Part shown: positions 9,028 to 18,932 of the stretch, piece by piece
How positions within the stretch are numbered: position 1 is the stretch's first letter
Layout: each line of letters begins with the position of its first letter
Origin: Candidatus Methanogranum gryphiswaldense
GTDB taxonomy: Archaea > Thermoplasmatota > Thermoplasmata > Methanomassiliicoccales > Methanomethylophilaceae
Assembly (NCBI GenBank): GCA_019262145.1
Contig: CP076745.1
Location: 1,175,093-1,239,092, forward strand
DNA: 64,000 nucleotides
Direction: 5' to 3'
Program-made: the position numbers and the translations under genes
Notes under the pieces: generated by a model
Told to the model about the DNA's origin: nothing
What the model saw: the letters and a program-made list of their open reading frames with translations, nothing else
Databases searched by the model: none

Positions 9028-12000
9028 TCAAAGATTTTCTTTGAAGGCCTTGGCGTGATATATCCCGATATGCATCGTTTTGACCATATCTTCGACGGTC
9101 ATATCCTTGGTCACCACCGATGTGACCTTGATATCAGCGAGAACACGTTTGTCCGTCTTGGTCTTCATGACCTTATAGATATAAGCAACAAGCAACTTGG
9201 CCTCGTCTGAATCCTTAGTACCGCCTGCAACAAAGGCGCACGGGATAGGTATCACAGGATCATTCTCTAGATCATTGCAGTCTCCTTTGATTATGGCATT
9301 CATAGAGAGCGTTTCCATACGGTCGAACTCCGGCGTACCAGGAAGGATATCACCGTACTCGGACATGTTAGAAAGATACTTCAGTATGGAATTCGCCATA
9401 TCCTTTTCAATATCCAAGGCAACAACGAGATCTGGATCGCTGAGAGGTAGTCCGGAAGTATATGCGCGTCTGAGAACACGCTCCGAATGTCTCTTGACTG
9501 CATCCGGAACCTTAGCTGTAACTGTTGATTTAACGACCTCTTTTGTCTTTACGTGCTGAGAAAGATTATTTGCATCCTGTTTGAGTCCCACAGAATCCAT
9601 GGCCTTTACCATTATATCCTGTGATTGCTGGCTCTTATCTGTGCATTTCAGATATTGATCATACATGGACTGTACCTCATTGACGTTCTTTTTTTCCGCA
9701 AAAACCTTGGCACGTAATGAGATGGTCATTGCCGATTTATCGGAAACATACAATGTTTCAATGCTTTTTTCTGCAGCCTGCAGATTACCAGTAATAAGTT
9801 GACATGCCGTCAAATGTTTATATGCATCAGAATTCTTTGGATCTTTGATGACAGCAGATGTGAAACTGTTTATTGCAAACTCATAATTCCCCAACTTCTC
9901 TTGCATCAATCCAAGTTTAGAATATACAATGGATGTTTCTTTCCCACCGTTCAAAGCAGAATTATAACAAACCGATGCGCCGCTAAGGTCCCCCATTCTA
10001 TATTTGAGATCTCCATTCGCCTCGCATATCTCAGGTAGATTTCCATTTTTCTTAATGACCTCCGATAAGAAAGCATCAGCGCTTCTAAGGTCCCCTGCTT
10101 TTTCATATATCTCCGATCTCAACAATATATATTTTGAATTCAAAGGATCCAATGTCAAAGCACGCTCGATTGACCTAGTAGATCCCTGAATATCGCCAGC
10201 TTTTAACAAAGAACGAGCTATCTGATATGAGGATTCTCCATCGGATACCTCTTTGACCTTACATTCCACCGTTGCTTGTTCTTTCTTCTTGTTCAACGTA
10301 TCCTGCATTTCTAGATTCAATCTATTTGCCGAATTGACGTCCCCCACTCTGGTATAAAGGTCGATCAGGTCCGTCTTTATCATACGGTTATCAGACTGTA
10401 TATTCAATATTGTCTCACAAACATTGATGGCACCCAAAATATCACCGAGTTCTGTCAATATTTCCTTTTTCTCCAAGAGCATAGGTATGGAATAAGGGTC
10501 CCTGATAACTGCATTATCAACTGTGGAGATGGCCTTTCCCTTTTCACCTCTAGAGATGTATTTTCTAGCAAGGATCCCAACAGTCTCTGCATCTTTTGGA
10601 TCTATGCAAATTATCCTTTCTGATATGTTGATCAACTTATCATCCATTGATGCTGCAAGATATATGTCCCTCTCAACTTTCAGAATGTCCTTATTACCTT
10701 CATCTGCCATACATGCCAGTTTCAAAAAATATAATGCCTCTTCGAACTTTCCCATAGAAGCGAAGATCATCCCTTTTTTTACCAATGCATAAGAAGAATC
10801 TGGAGAAAGCTCTATCACTCTATTGAGAGATTCTACAGCACCATTGAGATCTCCTTTCTTTTCCTGCACAGATGAGCAGGAGATCCAGAATTCCGGTTCA
10901 TTGAGATCCATAAGAACAGCTTTATTGAACGCTTCCTCTGCAGAATCTAGGTCTCCGATCTTCTCATCAGCCATCCCCTTGGAATGCCATATTATTGGAT
11001 CTATTGGATCCATTGCAGCTGCAGAAGCATAAGAGGCCGAAGCTTTGAGATACTCACCAGAATGGTATTCGGCATTTCCTTTTAACTTTTTGACCTTGAG
11101 ATTGTTACCGTATCTCTTCTCGTATTCATTGCATACCTCGATCGTTTCCTTATATCTGCTCTCGATGATAAGAGAACTTGCAAGGTCTATCAGATTCTTG
11201 GGACCTACATCCACATGAATGGTTGACTCAACATTGTTTCCATCTTTAACCTTGCTGGACAGTATCAGGGTCTTTGCCATCACCCCTGAAGCCTCTTCGT
11301 TCATAGGGTCTATGTTTAAGATCTTCTTGCATATCCTGACCACCCCTTCATTGTCCTTTTTGACTGAAAGTATATTCATCATCGATAACAAGGCGTCCAC
11401 GTTCTCTGGTTCCGACCTGAGCACTTTTTCTATCTCTTTCTCTGCCCTGTCCATCTTACCAATGTTGATTAGGACATCGGCATACTGTATCCTACATGCG
11501 CTTTCTCCCTGATTCTTGCGCAGGACCTCGCTGGCAATATCCAAGGCCGCATTGTAGTTTCCTTTCCCGACCTGTATCTTAGAACTCAGGATATTGGTCT
11601 CCATATCGTCAGGGTATATTGTCGATATGCGCGAGACCACTTTCAAAGATTCATTGTAATTCTCCCAATCATAAAGGAGTCTGGCACATTTCTTATAAGA
11701 AGAAAGTTCGATACTTTCTGTATCTAGATATCCTACAATGCATTGGACGGCTTCATCTGTCATTCCACATGCATGGTATGTTTGGATCAGCCCCTTGACC
11801 ACCATATCGGAACATGGATCGAGGGCTTCGGCATCCCTGTACAGTGCGAGCGAACGGTCGTAATTCTTATCACGAGAGTATGAGTCCGCTGCCTCGCACA
11901 GAATGTATACACAATTCGGCTTACTGGCCAGAATGCCCTCATACATCATCTGAGCTGAATGCCAATCTCTTTCATCCATCGACATCCTCGCAGATGCAAG

Positions 12001-12672
12001 CAAGAACTCTGGATTCTTGTCCCTGTATTCTTCAGAAGATATCATTTCACGAGTGGCATCATCTCTGCGGCCTCTGTACCAGTCATGGTAAATGTTATAG
12101 AGTTTCTCGGCCACTCCTTTTAGATCTGTGCTTCCGCAAGGTATTGGTTCCTTTCCTGACACCAGCAACTCAATGTTGCGGCGATACATCCAACCGCCAG
12201 TAGGGTCTATGATCTCAATGAGCTCATAGAACATCGCATATGTCGGATCACTGCATCTTGCACGTGTCAATTCCTTTCTCGCCTTGGAGAAATCCCCTTC
12301 TGCGATTGCAATTCTCGCACGAACACAACATATGAATGGAATGTTTCCTGTCTTGACATGGGATTCCATTTCTTTAGCCGAATCCATGTCGTTTATGCTC
12401 AAAAATATCATTGCAGCCGTGAGAGGTGGCATACAATCCTCAGGTCTGCGTTTTGAAACCAGGTCTTTTATGAGTTCTTTACGTTTAGAACATTTACGTT
12501 CATTCACAATTTGAATGGCCTTCACCAGTATATGTGAATCAACGGTACCACTGTGTTTTAGGATTATATCCAACCACTCTATGAACTGATCGTCGGTCCT
12601 CCAAGACCCAGTCTCCAATGTCTTCCAGACCCCTAACCCATATTTATCCTGGAAGACAGGCATAATTTCCAT
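9028..12672 (-). CDS. Giant tetratricopeptide-repeat protein
   Basis: A 1214-residue protein built almost entirely of tandem TPR units. The repeats show the typical helix-turn-helix pattern with conserved G, Y/F, A and P positions (for example GDLDSAEEAFNKAVLMDLNEPEFW). They run from about residue 80 to about residue 1000. The final 170 residues (from about AKVPDAVKRHSERVLRRAY) are a different, non-repetitive domain that I do not recognise. There is no signal peptide or membrane segment, so it is probably a cytoplasmic scaffold. A minus-strand TATA-like box at 12691-12702 predicts a start at the ATG. It is monocistronic; partners are unknown. Confidence 0.85.
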   Translation of the reverse strand: MEIMPVFQDKYGLGVWKTLETGSWRTDDQFIEWLDIILKHSGTVDSHILVKAIQIVNERKCSKRKELIKDLVSKRRPEDCMPPLTAAMIFLSINDMDSAKEMESHVKTGNIPFICCVRARIAIAEGDFSKARKELTRARCSDPTYAMFYELIEIIDPTGGWMYRRNIELLVSGKEPIPCGSTDLKGVAEKLYNIYHDWYRGRRDDATREMISSEEYRDKNPEFLLASARMSMDERDWHSAQMMYEGILASKPNCVYILCEAADSYSRDKNYDRSLALYRDAEALDPCSDMVVKGLIQTYHACGMTDEAVQCIVGYLDTESIELSSYKKCARLLYDWENYNESLKVVSRISTIYPDDMETNILSSKIQVGKGNYNAALDIASEVLRKNQGESACRIQYADVLINIGKMDRAEKEIEKVLRSEPENVDALLSMMNILSVKKDNEGVVRICKKILNIDPMNEEASGVMAKTLILSSKVKDGNNVESTIHVDVGPKNLIDLASSLIIESRYKETIEVCNEYEKRYGNNLKVKKLKGNAEYHSGEYLKASASYASAAAMDPIDPIIWHSKGMADEKIGDLDSAEEAFNKAVLMDLNEPEFWISCSSVQEKKGDLNGAVESLNRVIELSPDSSYALVKKGMIFASMGKFEEALYFLKLACMADEGNKDILKVERDIYLAASMDDKLINISERIICIDPKDAETVGILARKYISRGEKGKAISTVDNAVIRDPYSIPMLLEKKEILTELGDILGAINVCETILNIQSDNRMIKTDLIDLYTRVGDVNSANRLNLEMQDTLNKKKEQATVECKVKEVSDGESSYQIARSLLKAGDIQGSTRSIERALTLDPLNSKYILLRSEIYEKAGDLRSADAFLSEVIKKNGNLPEICEANGDLKYRMGDLSGASVCYNSALNGGKETSIVYSKLGLMQEKLGNYEFAINSFTSAVIKDPKNSDAYKHLTACQLITGNLQAAEKSIETLYVSDKSAMTISLRAKVFAEKKNVNEVQSMYDQYLKCTDKSQQSQDIMVKAMDSVGLKQDANNLSQHVKTKEVVKSTVTAKVPDAVKRHSERVLRRAYTSGLPLSDPDLVVALDIEKDMANSILKYLSNMSEYGDILPGTPEFDRMETLSMNAIIKGDCNDLENDPVIPIPCAFVAGGTKDSDEAKLLVAYIYKVMKTKTDKRVLADIKVTSVVTKDMTVEDMVKTMHIGIYHAKAFKENL

Positions 12673-12763
12673 GGTTCCGTATTATTCAAACTATAAATAA
12701 ACGTAGCTTTCAAAAGCATTGAATGAAACGATTATATACAATCACTAATTTACGAGTGACATT

Positions 12764-12836
12764 GCAATCGTAATCTAGCTGGTTAGGATTCGAGCCTTCC
12801 AAGCTCGTCGCCCGGGTTCGAATCCCGGCGATTGCA
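12764..12836 (+). tRNA. tRNA-Gly (UCC)
   Basis: A full cloverleaf is visible. The 7-bp acceptor stem pairs GCAATCG with CGATTGC, followed by discriminator A. There is a 4-bp D stem, an anticodon stem CGAGC/GCTCG with loop CTTCCAA (anticodon TCC at 12798-12800), and a T stem CCGGG/CCCGG with loop TTCGAAT. CCA is not encoded. A TATA-like box (ATTATATACA) lies about 26 bp before the 5' end. Confidence 0.96.
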
Positions 12837-13104
12837 CTCATCTTGTTCATCTTTGTTTCGCATGATATCAATTTTGGTTCATTAACGAATTTACAATTTC
12901 ACTGATAGGGTCGTTCGAATCATCTCAATTCATTCTCAAAAATTTCAGTATATAAACAAATCAATTCATACGCCGTTGGATTATATCCATTAAATATCAT
13001 TTCGTAATTGTAACGTCATCCAAAAGACAGAGTGTATCGAACACACGGTGGGAATAACCAATTAAAACATTGAAACCCCCTCTTAAGGATACAAGGTGAA
13101 TGAA
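12837..13104. other. AT-rich intergenic region
   Basis: No coding frame or RNA gene is seen between tRNA-Gly and the ABC gene. The region is AT-rich. It ends with an AGGTGA ribosome-binding site for the downstream gene. Confidence 0.6.
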
Positions 13105-14046
13105 ATGACAGACAATTTTCCGATAGATGTTGTCGGCCTAAGGAAGGAATACAAAAACTTCGTGGCCGTAGATAACCTCGATCTGAAAGTAGAACGCAAT
13201 AGCTTTACGGGGCTGTTAGGACCCAACGGTGCAGGTAAAAGTACCACACTTAAGATCCTCACAAATCTGATAAATGCTACCAGTGGAAATGCGTATCTCA
13301 ATGGAATAGATGTCACAAAGGACCCCAAAGCAGCATTGATAGGTGTAGGAACTGTAGTGGAAACACCAGAATTCTATGGCTATCTCACTCCAAAGGAGAC
13401 CTTTTCTTACATCGGTGAAATATTCGGAATGACCAGTGAAGCAATATCCTCTGAAACCGACGAGATATTGGAAAAAGTAAAGATGGTAGAGTGGGGCGAC
13501 AAAAAACTTAGCACATTCTCAAAAGGAATGAGGCAAAGGATAGCTTTGGGATTGTCTTTGATGAACAGTCCCAGTATAATCATTCTTGATGAACCCACTT
13601 CCGGACTTGATCCAAGAGGAATGGCCGAGACCAGAGAGATATTGAAGAACATAAGGAACACCTCAAAGGACCTTACAATACTGATGAGCTCACATGTACT
13701 GCATGAAGTGAATGATCTGTGCGACCATGTGGCGCTGATCAATCACGGAAAAATGTTGATACAGGACAAGACAGAGGCAGTCACACATCTGAACAAGATC
13801 CGTAAACTCAGTTTGAACTTTATCGGAGGTCCGACAAATTCAACTGTGGAAAAGATCTCTGGCCTTCCAAACGTGACAAAGACATCTATCGAAGCAAGAA
13901 CACTTGTGGTCCTCTTCGAAGGAGATGACAAAGATCAAGCAGATTTCTTCGACAATGTCTCCAAACTCAGTGTTGGCGCATATAACTTGAATGAAGAAGA
14001 TGCTCTAGAAGCGGTCTATTTGGATATGATCAAGGAGACGAGGTGA
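13105..14046 (+). CDS. ABC-2 type transporter, ATP-binding subunit
   Basis: A 313-residue nucleotide-binding subunit of the DrrA/CcmA class. Walker A is GPNGAGKST, the signature is FSKGMRQRIALG, Walker B is IIILDEPTSGLDP, and the H-loop sits in LMSSHVLHE. About 90 residues follow the ATPase core, as in DrrA-type exporters. AGGTGA five bases before ATG 13105 decides the start over the upstream GTG. It overlaps the permease gene by 4 bp. It likely powers export of an unidentified compound or maintains the membrane. Confidence 0.92.
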   Translation: MTDNFPIDVVGLRKEYKNFVAVDNLDLKVERNSFTGLLGPNGAGKSTTLKILTNLINATSGNAYLNGIDVTKDPKAALIGVGTVVETPEFYGYLTPKETFSYIGEIFGMTSEAISSETDEILEKVKMVEWGDKKLSTFSKGMRQRIALGLSLMNSPSIIILDEPTSGLDPRGMAETREILKNIRNTSKDLTILMSSHVLHEVNDLCDHVALINHGKMLIQDKTEAVTHLNKIRKLSLNFIGGPTNSTVEKISGLPNVTKTSIEARTLVVLFEGDDKDQADFFDNVSKLSVGAYNLNEEDALEAVYLDMIKETR

Positions 14047-14807
14047 TTCACTTGACAGAATTGAATAAGAAAGATGATCTCAGACAGTCAAGGGTCGTAA
14101 TGAAATACGAATTTAGAAAACATCTCGAAGGAAAAAAGATCCTGCTATTCGGAGGATTGATTGCAGCTGTACTGTTATTACTGACTGTCCTTCCTTATGT
14201 ATTCGGTGACGGACTTCCTAAAGATGCTTCCGACCTTGGTTCTCTGTACCTTATGTTCGGCAGTCTCATAGTACTCATTGCAGCAACATTGTTCACCTCT
14301 GGTGCAATTGCTTCTGAGTTCGAAGAAAGAACTGCACTGATACTCTTCACGAAACCGATCAGGAAATGGTCCATATATCTAGGAAAGTATGTTGCATCAT
14401 GTCTGCTAGGAATAGCCTTCATGGTTGTGTATTACGCAATTGTATGTGCAGTATCCTTGGCCGTAACGGGCTCGATACCTCCACATTTCGCTGCATCCCT
14501 CGGACTGACCGTCTTGTACGTGGTATCCACAAGTGGAATAGCTATGATGATCAGCTCGTTCGCAAAGAAAAGCAGTACTGCGGCCATATTGACATTCATA
14601 ACGCTGTTACTTCTCATATCGATCGTAACTGGTGTGCTGATGATGTACAACGTGGACACCTGGTTCATGTTAGATGATGCCTCAAATCACATCTCTACTA
14701 GCGTAACTGGCGAATCCGGTACCGGTACTGCGGCTGGAGTCATGGTCGTCTGGGCATTTATAACGACTACCCTTGGATACTTCATATTCAAGAAGAGAGA
14801 ATTCTAA
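14043..14807 (+). CDS. ABC-2 type transporter, permease subunit
   Basis: A 254-residue membrane protein with about six hydrophobic segments (for example ILLFGGLIAAVLLLLTVLPYVF near the N-terminus). It also has the GAIASEFEERTALILFTKPIRKW coupling-region pattern typical of ABC-2 permeases, and ends FKKREF. The GTG at 14043 has a GGAG site five bases upstream and overlaps the ATPase stop; TTG 14052 is an alternative start. It forms a two-gene exporter with the preceding ATPase. The substrate is unknown. Confidence 0.9.
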   Translation: MIHLTELNKKDDLRQSRVVMKYEFRKHLEGKKILLFGGLIAAVLLLLTVLPYVFGDGLPKDASDLGSLYLMFGSLIVLIAATLFTSGAIASEFEERTALILFTKPIRKWSIYLGKYVASCLLGIAFMVVYYAIVCAVSLAVTGSIPPHFAASLGLTVLYVVSTSGIAMMISSFAKKSSTAAILTFITLLLLISIVTGVLMMYNVDTWFMLDDASNHISTSVTGESGTGTAAGVMVVWAFITTTLGYFIFKKREF

Positions 14808-14815
14808 ACATTTTA

Positions 14816-14840
14816 GGGGGACTCCCCCATTTTCATTTTT
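14816..14840 (+). terminator. Hairpin terminator after ABC-2 operon
   Basis: GGGGG-ACT-CCCCC stem-loop (14816-14828), nine bases after the permease stop, followed by a T-rich tail. Confidence 0.6.
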
Positions 14841-15038
14841 ATTAGTAAAAAATGCTACAATTATCTACATGTGTGAATATTGCCGGAAGGATCAACTTCA
14901 ACGAAAAATAGAATGAGTTTATATAAAACACCAAAATCAAAAACCATATTTTTAAAATCCCATCATTCAAAAAATGCCCATCCTCATTGAACATAGAAAA
15001 TCAATATCTATCGGTTTCCCATAACCCCATCAGATATC

Positions 15039-15284
15039 ATGAAGACGCCTCAGCAAAGAATGGAAGAATACGGGGATATCAGAAACGACATATGGAAAAT
15101 CTTTGAGAGCAAAGGTTACTATCCGCAAGAAATGGCTGGTCCTCTGAGCAACATGATAGTAGAACTTTGTGTGATAACCTCTGACAAACCGCTCATGGAT
15201 ATCAACACGATCTGCAAGACCATGACCTCAGATGTGAAGAACATGCTGAAAATGGTGAAAGAAGAGAACAATAATGTCGAGTGA
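15039..15284 (+). CDS. Small hypothetical protein
   Basis: An 81-residue soluble, mostly helical protein (MKTPQQRMEEYGDIRNDIWK...). Its composition and codon use resemble neighbouring genes. It has no motif I recognise and no membrane segment. It lies 48 bp before the DUF368 gene on the same strand and may be cotranscribed with it. Confidence 0.6.
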   Translation: MKTPQQRMEEYGDIRNDIWKIFESKGYYPQEMAGPLSNMIVELCVITSDKPLMDINTICKTMTSDVKNMLKMVKEENNNVE

Positions 15285-15331
15285 TGAATTCGATGAGCTG
15301 AGTGCTTCAACATTCAAAATGTAGTGAAAAT

Positions 15332-16186
15332 ATGGTCTCTTTCGTCGAACAGATAAAAAGATTCATTGTTGGAACGATAGTGGGCATAGCCTCGATGCTT
15401 CCGGGTGTCAGTGGTGCGATAATAGCGGTATGTTTTGGCGTATATGAACGCTTAGTTGCAGATCTGGCCGACCTGAGACACAGGCTCACAACTGATTTTG
15501 TCTTCATATTGGTGATAGGACTAGGTATCCTATTCGGCATGGTGGTATCCGCATTCGGATTGGATTACCTGATGGATCAATACCTGGTTCTCGCCTTGTT
15601 CTTATTCCTTGGTCTGATTATCGGGCAGATACCGGAGCTCTGGAAAATAACAAAACCAACACCTGAAAAATTCAATAAATACAACATCGTTGCCGCTGCC
15701 ATAGGATTCTCAGTAATGCTTGTGCTATTAAAGGTGGGGATAGCAGAAGATGCAGTTGTAGGACACAACATAGAATCGTATATTTGCCTCGTGTTCGTAG
15801 GAATAATATTCGCAATATCAAAACTGGCACCGGGAATAAGTGGCTCAACGATACTTCTCGCACTTGGTCTTTATCAACCATTGATGAATGCCATTACCCA
15901 TTATGATTGGGCCCTTCTTTTTCCCCTCCTCCTGGGACTGATCATTGGTCTCATCGGCTTTGCAAAAGTGATTAACTACGCTCTAAACCATCATAGAAAA
16001 TCCACATATTGTGCAATATTGGGACTGACCGTTGGGTCTGTAGCAGTCATACTTAGTTATGCTTATGCAGATATCACATCATCTCTTGATGTCCTTGGCG
16101 GAATAATGGCCATGATCATTGGAATAGGGATGAGTATGCTGTTCGTCAAAATAGGAAAGATCTCCTGTAATAACGATCAAACTTGA
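15332..16186 (+). CDS. DUF368 polytopic membrane protein (PopT-like)
   Basis: About 284 residues with eight or nine membrane helices. It has the two diagnostic DUF368 half-repeats, G-x-A-S-M-L-P-G-V-S-G-A and A-I-S-K-L-A-P-G-I-S-G-S-T. Bacterial DUF368 proteins are implicated in flipping undecaprenyl phosphate back across the membrane. By analogy, this protein could recycle an archaeal dolichyl-phosphate carrier. The start is ATG 15332, since the residues before it do not resemble the family; an upstream in-frame start at 15302 exists. The family is firm; the archaeal function is inferred. Confidence 0.85.
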   Translation: MVSFVEQIKRFIVGTIVGIASMLPGVSGAIIAVCFGVYERLVADLADLRHRLTTDFVFILVIGLGILFGMVVSAFGLDYLMDQYLVLALFLFLGLIIGQIPELWKITKPTPEKFNKYNIVAAAIGFSVMLVLLKVGIAEDAVVGHNIESYICLVFVGIIFAISKLAPGISGSTILLALGLYQPLMNAITHYDWALLFPLLLGLIIGLIGFAKVINYALNHHRKSTYCAILGLTVGSVAVILSYAYADITSSLDVLGGIMAMIIGIGMSMLFVKIGKISCNNDQT

Positions 16187-16234
16187 TTAAATTCCTCAAA
16201 TACGTTTATATGGGATTTAAACAATACTATTAAC

Positions 16235-16876
16235 ATGTTCTGTCCAGGCTGTGGTCGTTACTTAAACAGTAATGTAATGGAGTGCCCATATTGCAGTGCA
16301 GATATCACAGCCCGTGTTCAATCTCGTACAGAGATGATGGAAAAATCCAAAACGCCCGGAATAGAACTGAATAATAAAACTGAAGATCCGCCAAAATCAC
16401 CCATAAAAAATATCAAAAAAGAACCTTTATTAGATTTCAGTAATAGATTTTTCTTTTTCGCATTCATTTCCAGCATAGCATTGGCGTTATGCATGTTCTT
16501 GCCCTGGACCATCTGGAATGGAGGGGACGTACACATAACATACAATGCCATAGACATGCTATCTTTCAAATGGGAAAGTTCATCCTTACTGAGTAAATAT
16601 CTTCCAATGATCGTTTCTATGTGTGGTATTGTATCCCTATTAGGATTATTGTTGCGCAACAGAAAATCATGTACGGTTTGTGTCTCTTTCGCTTCCGGAT
16701 TATTTTCTTTGATCCTTATATTCATATTCGCCATTATGATCTATCTGGGCACAGGTCTGAGCCCTTATTATGGACTTGGAATTGCACTGATCTTTTCACT
16801 GATACTTACTATGTGCACCCTCAACATTGCTGAGGGCTTCAAATGTTATAGAAAAAAGAAAAAACAACTAAACTAA
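16235..16876 (+). CDS. Zinc-ribbon membrane protein
   Basis: A 213-residue protein with an N-terminal zinc ribbon (CPGCGRYL...CPYCSADI, residues 3-22). A charged linker follows, then about four hydrophobic segments from residue 75, and a lysine-rich tail. A TATA-like box near 16207 about 27 bp before the ATG suggests a leaderless transcript. It resembles the zinc-ribbon membrane protein at 62 kb in design but not in detail. Function unknown. Confidence 0.75.
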   Translation: MFCPGCGRYLNSNVMECPYCSADITARVQSRTEMMEKSKTPGIELNNKTEDPPKSPIKNIKKEPLLDFSNRFFFFAFISSIALALCMFLPWTIWNGGDVHITYNAIDMLSFKWESSSLLSKYLPMIVSMCGIVSLLGLLLRNRKSCTVCVSFASGLFSLILIFIFAIMIYLGTGLSPYYGLGIALIFSLILTMCTLNIAEGFKCYRKKKKQLN

Positions 16877-16987
16877 AAATCAAAAAAATATTGACTGAAT
16901 CAAACAAATTTTAAGAAAAAATTCCAACTATCAACAAAGAAATTACTACGATAGATGCCATTTTAAAATCTATAAAAATTAACGAAC

Positions 16988-17074
16988 GAGCAGGACGGAA
17001 ATTGGATGGATGGGAGTCCCGCTCATTCTTAGAAGACCGAACATCGGGGGATGCTTACGGTTCTTCTAGATACA
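16988..17074 (+). ncRNA. Candidate two-hairpin (H/ACA-like) small RNA
   Basis: Two hairpins lie in the gap between convergent genes. The first pairs GAGC-A-GGAC (16988-16996) with GTCC-C-GCTC (17016-17024). The second pairs TAGAAGA (17030-17036) with TCTTCTA (17062-17068), extended inside by CCG/CGG and CATC/GATG. ACA follows at 17072-17074, three bases after the second stem. A TATA-like box (about 16970-16980) precedes the stems. The layout resembles archaeal H/ACA guide RNAs, but no guide-target match was checked. Confidence 0.35.
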
Positions 17075-17140
17075 AAATCTACTATGGAGTATTTAATCCA
17101 AACCAAGAGGTCACCGAAGATGACCGAAAGTGCTGACCCC

Positions 17141-18838
17141 TCATTTTACCTTGTGACGTGTCTTCACAGCGATACCTCTTTTCAGTTCGGTCATCTCCCT
17201 TCCGGACATCATTGCAACGCCCACTCCCTTGACCTCTCCGTTACAAACTATCACTGCCTCATCACCAATACGGATCCTTGGGTCCGCTTTTACAACACCG
17301 ACAGCAAAAAGATTGCCCTTCATTTCGAAATTCATCATCTCTACTGTGAATAATCCTGACGCGGCCATTACTTCTGCTCCTTCAAAAGTGAGAGACACCA
17401 TCCCTCTCTCCGGAGTGAGCATTCCAAGTTGGATCTTCTTGGTCTTATCATTAATATCCTCTCTCATGAGCTTCCAATAAGGGAATTTTCCAATAGCGTA
17501 TGTATTGTCGTTCATGAGTAGGTCTGCAGCCTCTTTTCCAAATTGATAAACGAGTACAGCCCTCATAGCCTCCCTGCGTTCAACATAATAGTCTACAGGC
17601 TCCATGTCCTTGGTGTTTCTCCTGAGGGCCTCATCGAGGTTCCTTAACGATGCAGGAGAGGTCGGATCACCGACAACTGTGAATTCCATATCAGCGAGAC
17701 CTTCGACAAGCTCACGGTCATCGATATGACATATGATTCTGTCATAACCTTGCGATATGATCTTTGACAGCATATCTCTGATCATCCTCTTCTCCTCACA
17801 TTTCCATTCTCCTGTGACTGGAATGTCATATGAGTTCGCAGGATAGTACACATCAAGTTCTCTGGGCACTATGCCGAGCGGTGATGTCACTATAACCTCG
17901 TGTACAAGTGTGTCGTGGGATGCTGTGTGGATCGCTGACGCGAAGGCCTTATGGGTCTTTGAAATGTGATATGGCTTCTTTGCGGAACATGGAAGGATCA
18001 ACAGAACACGCTTATGCTCTGGTTTTACATATGAGTCCATAATCCTCTCCCTGTATCTTATCAGGTCCGGTCTACGCAATGACTGTGTCGTATTACAAGA
18101 GAACCTACATCCAACTGTGGAACATGCCTCTTCCTGATATGCGAACCCTACACGATCGAATATCCTCAGAAGAGCTACAGAGGACGGCGAAGACGTTGCC
18201 CTCTGGTCGACAAGTTCTCTTAAACGCTGGGCCATGGTGAAAGTTATTATCTTTTCACGTTCGATCAGCATTTCTTTGCAATTTATGTCAGAAACATCCG
18301 TGCCTGTTAGGACGTCCCCTTCAGGGATCAGCTTTATTCCATTGATGCCTGCTGCTCTTGGCAACGAATCATCAAAGATATCCACTCCCATGTAAGCATA
18401 CAATGCCATCGTAGAGGGTTCAGCAAGACCAAGAATGCACAGAAGCCTGTTGTATCCTATCTTTTCTCTTATGGCGATTATTGACTCGATGGCCTTCCTT
18501 GGCTCTCTCCTTAATTCATAACCATTAGAAATTACCACAAGTTCAACATCGTCCGGGATCTCTTCCTCTCCGGTGAATGGTAGCCTTGTTACTAGGACTC
18601 CGTCCATGCATAATGTTTCTATACTCATTCCTGAAGAAGCCGTGATGAACAATTTGGTATCGATGGGCATCTCAGAGCCCATGACCACAAGTTTCCTAAT
18701 ATTTCCTTCCTGGATGTATATGGGGTCCTCTGAAGGACCATCATAAGAGGATATCACCGCCGGTGTTCTGACAAGGGCCTCCCCTCTCTTAAAGTCGCAA
18801 ACTCTTCCTCTCTGTGATCTGCCGATAACATCCAGCAT
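17141..18838 (-). CDS. arcS: Archaeosine synthase (TgtA2/ArcS)
   Basis: Converts preQ0 at position 15 of archaeal tRNA to archaeosine. The 565-residue protein has a TGT-like N-terminal domain, the ArcS signature LPCSAKKPYHISKTH near residue 290, and a C-terminal PUA RNA-binding domain (GMVSLTFEGAEVMAASGL to the end). AGGAGGT four bases before ATG 18838 fixes the start and excludes an 18-residue upstream extension. It is divergent from pyrB. Confidence 0.92.
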   Translation of the reverse strand: MLDVIGRSQRGRVCDFKRGEALVRTPAVISSYDGPSEDPIYIQEGNIRKLVVMGSEMPIDTKLFITASSGMSIETLCMDGVLVTRLPFTGEEEIPDDVELVVISNGYELRREPRKAIESIIAIREKIGYNRLLCILGLAEPSTMALYAYMGVDIFDDSLPRAAGINGIKLIPEGDVLTGTDVSDINCKEMLIEREKIITFTMAQRLRELVDQRATSSPSSVALLRIFDRVGFAYQEEACSTVGCRFSCNTTQSLRRPDLIRYRERIMDSYVKPEHKRVLLILPCSAKKPYHISKTHKAFASAIHTASHDTLVHEVIVTSPLGIVPRELDVYYPANSYDIPVTGEWKCEEKRMIRDMLSKIISQGYDRIICHIDDRELVEGLADMEFTVVGDPTSPASLRNLDEALRRNTKDMEPVDYYVERREAMRAVLVYQFGKEAADLLMNDNTYAIGKFPYWKLMREDINDKTKKIQLGMLTPERGMVSLTFEGAEVMAASGLFTVEMMNFEMKGNLFAVGVVKADPRIRIGDEAVIVCNGEVKGVGVAMMSGREMTELKRGIAVKTRHKVK

Positions 18839-18932
18839 AATACCTCCTAATAGGCGGTCACTAATTAATATTACCGCGTACCAACCTAGCAAATAGACAA
18901 ACTGTTAAATCGTGGCGGGAGAATAGAGTGTC

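Noticed and set aside
12976-12992. Additional operator copy
   Set aside because: TTGGATTATATCCATTA has only the left half-site and a shifted right half, so it does not fit the 17-bp palindrome.
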